This document shows, piece by piece, positions 61,090-64,000 of a stretch of DNA of 64,000 nucleotides. The DNA lies in assembly GCA_009841225.1 (NCBI GenBank), contig VXMF01000012.1, positions 62,001-126,000 on the forward strand, given 5' to 3'. The notes below the pieces were generated by a model. The model did not search any database. It was not told where the DNA came from and was given only the letters and a program-made list of their open reading frames with translations. The position numbers and the translations under genes were made by a program. Source of the DNA: Terriglobia bacterium. Its GTDB lineage: Bacteria > Acidobacteriota > Terriglobia > Bryobacterales > UBA6623. Position 1 is the stretch's first letter, and each line of letters begins with the position of its first letter.

Positions 61090-63480
61090 ATGGTGCTGTC
61101 GCACCTTGGATCCATCTCGGTAGTGCCTGCCGGTGCCGCGGCACGCCCGAGACACTGCGGGGCGATCGCCCTCGCGATCTCGCTCGTTTCAGCCGGCGTA
61201 GCCGTAGGGCAGGGCACTGCCGAATTGGAGGCTGGGCAGGCAGCGTTTGAGACCTACTGCGGCAGCTGCCACGGCGGCGACGGCCGTGGCGGTGAGTACG
61301 CGCCGGACATCGTCACGCCGGGCGTTGCTGTCGGTCGCAGCGACAGGCAGGTCAGGGAGATCATCCAGGCGGGCTTGCCGGAACGGGGCATGCCCGCGAT
61401 CAGCGTTCCGGAGCCGGAACTCGGGCAGCTCTTGGGCTTCTATGGCTCGCTCACGAAGCCGGCCTCGCGCAGCATCGTCGCGGGAAGTGTCGAATCCGGT
61501 GCGGAGCTCTTCAGGCGGCGCGGCTGTGCCGACTGCCACGTGCCTGGCTCTGCTTCACGCATCCGAGGTCCGGATCTAGCTCGGATCGGGGCGGAGCAGA
61601 CTCTGGAGCAGATCCGCCGATCCATCACCGATCCGTCGGCGCACATCGCTGCCGGCTATGCCGCTGTCCGGGTGCGTCTAGGCAGCGGCGAATCGATCGA
61701 TGGCTTCGCCAGAAATCGAAGCGCCCTAGACCTGCAGCTGCAAACGTTCGATGGAGAGTTCCGCTTCCTTGCGCTTGACGGTGTGGCGGCAATTGACGAG
61801 CGCCCGGATTCTCTGATGCCGGAAATCGACCTGGACCCGAACGAGCAGGCCGACTTGCTGGCTTTCCTGAGCCGGCAGGACGGCAGCGGAGCGCTGGCCG
61901 ACGCGCTAGCGGGTCACGGTTCGGACTCGGGCCTTCCGTTCGAGCGCATCCTCCGCCCAAGGCCCGGAGAATGGCCCACCTACAATGGCCGGCTCGACGG
62001 CAACCGCCATAGCCAACTGGACCAGATTCACCAGCGCAATGTGAATCGCCTAGAGCTGGCTTGGATGTATCCGCTGGACTCGCCGAACCTGCTGGAAACC
62101 ACCCCTGTAGTTGTGGATGGCGTGATGTACGTCACGTTCTCGAACGAGATCCATGCCCTGGATGCGCTGCACGGACGCCGCATCTGGAGCTATAGCCAGC
62201 CCCGCACGCCCGGCATTCTCGGGGCCGCGGCCCGTGCCGCCAATCGGGGCGTGGCGGTGCTCGGAGAGCGGGTCTTCATGGTGACGGATCATGCCCATTT
62301 GCTGGCTTTCGACAGAGTGAGCGGACGCAAGCTTTGGGATGTCGAAATGGCCGATTACCGACAGAACTACAACGCGACCACGGCACCCCTGGTCGTCAGG
62401 GAAATGGTGGTTTCCGGCATCTCGGGAGGCGATCAGGGCGTGCGCGGCTTCTTGGCCGCTTACGATCCCGCGACGGGGCGGCGGCTCTGGCGCTTCTGGA
62501 CGATTCCGCTGCCGGGCGAGCCGCTCGCCGAGACATGGCAGGGCTCGGTGCTGCCGCACGGTTGTGGCACAACCTGGCTGACCGGGACTTACGACGCGGA
62601 CCTGGACTTGCTCTACTGGCCGACCGGCAATCCCTGTCCCGACATGAATGGCGACGAGCGGCTCGGAGACAATCTCTATTCCAATTCGATCCTTGCCTTG
62701 CGCCCGGACACTGGAGCGCTGGCATGGCACTTTCAGTACACCCCGCACGACGAGCACGACTGGGACTCGGTACAGACCCCGGTCCTCGCGGACATCGACT
62801 GGCATGGCGAGCGCCGCAAGGTGCTGTTGCACGCGAATCGCAACGGATTCTTCTACGTCTTGGACCGCGAAGATGGCGAACTGCTGCTGGCCGAGCCGTT
62901 CGTGCGCAAGCTGACCTGGGCCGAGCGCGTCGGCGCCGATGGCCGCCCGGTGCTGGTCCCCGGCAAGCGGCCCACGCGTGGCGGGAACCTGGTCTGCCCC
63001 GGGTTGCAAGGCGCCACCAACTGGCCCTCCAAGTCGTTCGATCCCGCAACCGGGCTGTTCTACACGATGGCGTCAGAGTTCTGCCATGTCTTCACGAAGC
63101 GAGACGAGACGTGGCAGGCCGGCAAGACCTACTACGGCGGGTCGGCGCGCGAGCCGAGCGGCGAGCCGGGAGAACGCTACCTGCGCGCAATCGACGTCTT
63201 GACCGGCGAGATTGCTTGGGAGCGCAAGCTCGGCGACTCGATCCGCGACAATTGGTCGGGCGTGGTCTCCACGGCGGCGGGGATCATATTCTTCGCCGAC
63301 AACTCCGGGACGTTCTCCGCCGCCCGGGCGACGGACGGAGAGCTGCTTTGGAGCCGCCACCTGAACGCGCTGGTGCGCGCCTCTCCGATGACCTACATGC
63401 TCGGCGGCAGGCAATTCGTGACAATCGCCGCCGGCAAGAACATTCTGGCGTTCGCGCTGCCCCCTGCCGCGCTTCCGTGA
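61090..63480 (+). CDS. Di-heme cytochrome c-PQQ-dependent dehydrogenase fusion
   Basis: 796 aa from ATG 61090; the frame is open further up through the thioredoxin gene. A hydrophobic leader (IALAISLVSAGVAVGQG) is followed by two cytochrome c units: CGSCH (57-61) with Met ligand in GMPAISV, and CADCH (146-150). A linker leads to the PQQ propeller (GEWPTYNGRLDGNRHSQL). Active-site segments: YWPTGNPCPD, LGDNLYSNS, TPHDEHDWD (Asp-x-Asp, lanthanide-type). It closely parallels the single-heme enzyme at 17654-19675 and is about 125 aa longer because of the second heme. Periplasmic oxidation of an alcohol or sugar. Confidence 0.93.
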   Translation: MVLSHLGSISVVPAGAAARPRHCGAIALAISLVSAGVAVGQGTAELEAGQAAFETYCGSCHGGDGRGGEYAPDIVTPGVAVGRSDRQVREIIQAGLPERGMPAISVPEPELGQLLGFYGSLTKPASRSIVAGSVESGAELFRRRGCADCHVPGSASRIRGPDLARIGAEQTLEQIRRSITDPSAHIAAGYAAVRVRLGSGESIDGFARNRSALDLQLQTFDGEFRFLALDGVAAIDERPDSLMPEIDLDPNEQADLLAFLSRQDGSGALADALAGHGSDSGLPFERILRPRPGEWPTYNGRLDGNRHSQLDQIHQRNVNRLELAWMYPLDSPNLLETTPVVVDGVMYVTFSNEIHALDALHGRRIWSYSQPRTPGILGAAARAANRGVAVLGERVFMVTDHAHLLAFDRVSGRKLWDVEMADYRQNYNATTAPLVVREMVVSGISGGDQGVRGFLAAYDPATGRRLWRFWTIPLPGEPLAETWQGSVLPHGCGTTWLTGTYDADLDLLYWPTGNPCPDMNGDERLGDNLYSNSILALRPDTGALAWHFQYTPHDEHDWDSVQTPVLADIDWHGERRKVLLHANRNGFFYVLDREDGELLLAEPFVRKLTWAERVGADGRPVLVPGKRPTRGGNLVCPGLQGATNWPSKSFDPATGLFYTMASEFCHVFTKRDETWQAGKTYYGGSAREPSGEPGERYLRAIDVLTGEIAWERKLGDSIRDNWSGVVSTAAGIIFFADNSGTFSAARATDGELLWSRHLNALVRASPMTYMLGGRQFVTIAAGKNILAFALPPAALP

Positions 63481-63582
63481 CGGAAGCGGACCGAGGGCAG
63501 CGCTTGGCCTTACTTGGAACTGGGAAGCAGCTCGCGAGGGAGCGGTGCGACCGCTATGCGGCCTGTTGGCGCGCGGGTCCGC

Positions 63583-63954
63583 TCAGGCGGCGCGCACGAA
63601 GTCGCCCGATTGGTGGGAGACGCCGGAGCAGTCGTACTCGTCCTGGCAGTAGACGCACAGCGTGGTCCACGGGATGGCCTCGAGACGTTGCGGGTTGATT
63701 TCCGCGCCGCAGTCCTGGCAGATACCGTACTCGTCTTCGTCAAGCAGCCTGAGCGCGGTCTGGACAGCCTTGCGGGTCTCGAAGTCGTTGTTGATCACGC
63801 TGATCGTAAGGTCCATTTCGAACCGCGTCTGCATCTGGTCCATGGGATCGTTGCAGCGGTCGCGGATCAATTCCTCCCGGTTATTGCGCCGGGTCAGCGC
63901 GTCGAGTTTTGCCAGCAGCTGCTGGCGCACAACTTCTTTTTCTAGAGTAACCAT
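63583..63954 (-). CDS. TraR/DksA-family zinc-finger protein
   Basis: 123 aa. N-terminal coiled coil (EKEVVRQQLLAKLDAL, MQTRFEMDLTISVINND) and a C4 zinc finger of the DksA/TraR type (ICQDCGAEINPQRLEAIPWTTLCVYCQ; C79, C82, C100, C103). This family binds in the RNA polymerase secondary channel and adjusts transcription with ppGpp. The start ATG 63954 has AAGGAGA upstream (63964-63970). The acidic coiled-coil tip with paired Asp, important in E. coli DksA, is not clear here, so the activity may differ. Confidence 0.9.
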   Translation of the reverse strand: MVTLEKEVVRQQLLAKLDALTRRNNREELIRDRCNDPMDQMQTRFEMDLTISVINNDFETRKAVQTALRLLDEDEYGICQDCGAEINPQRLEAIPWTTLCVYCQDEYDCSGVSHQSGDFVRAA

Positions 63955-63963
63955 GTGTGTGTT

Positions 63964-63970
63964 TCTCCTT
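63964..63970 (-). promoter_or_regulatory. Ribosome binding site of the DksA-family gene
   Basis: AAGGAGA on the minus strand, about 9 nt before ATG 63954. It fixes the start and indicates good translation initiation. Confidence 0.75.
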
Positions 63971-64000
63971 GCAGAAGATCTGGAGCGGGGTTGCTGACTC

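Noticed and set aside
62334..63698. 454-codon plus-strand frame overlapping the second PQQ dehydrogenase
   Set aside because: Low-complexity, Arg-rich translation in a different frame of a well-supported gene; no motif.
1..64000. tRNA, rRNA, insertion sequences or prophage
   Set aside because: No clover-leaf sequences, rRNA signatures, transposase motifs, terminal inverted repeats with target duplications or phage structural genes were recognised by inspection.

Overview
The window comes from a G+C-rich Gram-negative bacterium. Outer-membrane features support this: lpxA, two TonB-dependent receptors with aromatic C-termini, and many lipoprotein and Tat signals. Gene content favours Acidobacteriota of the Bryobacter/Solibacter type: PSD1 cytochromes paired with DUF1501 proteins, CRTAC1 FG-GAP proteins, cytochrome c-PQQ dehydrogenase fusions, Oar-like receptors and many exported sulfatases. 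Planctomycetota or Verrucomicrobiota are less likely because Oar-like receptors sit beside the PSD1 genes. This placement is inference from family content. No rRNA, tRNA, CRISPR array, transposase or phage module was found.

1-22.5 kb: carbohydrate and oxidation genes interspersed with four type II toxin-antitoxin modules, all on the minus strand (two vapBC, one hicBA, one Gp49/XRE pair). Between them lie a LOG phosphoribohydrolase, a GH95 alpha-fucosidase divergent from an exported 2-hydroxyacid dehydrogenase, a sulfatase, a CRTAC1 protein, a tightly overlapping modABC operon, a DUF3500 protein, a TPR protein, a membrane protein, a cytochrome-PQQ dehydrogenase and a GH43/GH32-like propeller lipoprotein.

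22.8-37.2 kb: an Oar-like receptor flanked by two paralogous PSD1/DUF1501 pairs in opposite internal order (PSD1-DUF1501-receptor-DUF1501-PSD1). Next come a cytochrome c-HhH protein, a PQQ-type propeller in the same operon, and a divergent second propeller. This looks like an exported redox/uptake system of unknown substrate.

37.2-40.7 kb: an accessory island with an AAA_14/DUF4143 ATPase, an AT-rich stretch carrying about 33-bp iterated repeats, and a protein with a PD-(D/E)xK nuclease motif.

41-48.2 kb: two sulfatases, a lipoprotein translationally coupled to the second, and another TonB-dependent receptor, all on the minus strand. This is a probable sulfated-glycan uptake and degradation cluster.

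48.5-64 kb: a left-handed beta-helix transferase divergent from lpxA, which overlaps a VOC gene. Then follow sugar-acid genes: exported galactonate-type and mannonate-type dehydratases, a mutarotase, an ROK/PPGK-like kinase, ApbE, a cytochrome c-SUMF1 fusion and an exported Gfo/Idh protein. A thioredoxin-like protein followed by a second cytochrome-PQQ dehydrogenase, and a DksA-type regulator, close the window. Both cytochrome-PQQ dehydrogenases carry the extra aspartate associated with lanthanide use. The common theme is periplasmic oxidation and desulfation of sugars with electrons passed to c-type cytochromes.
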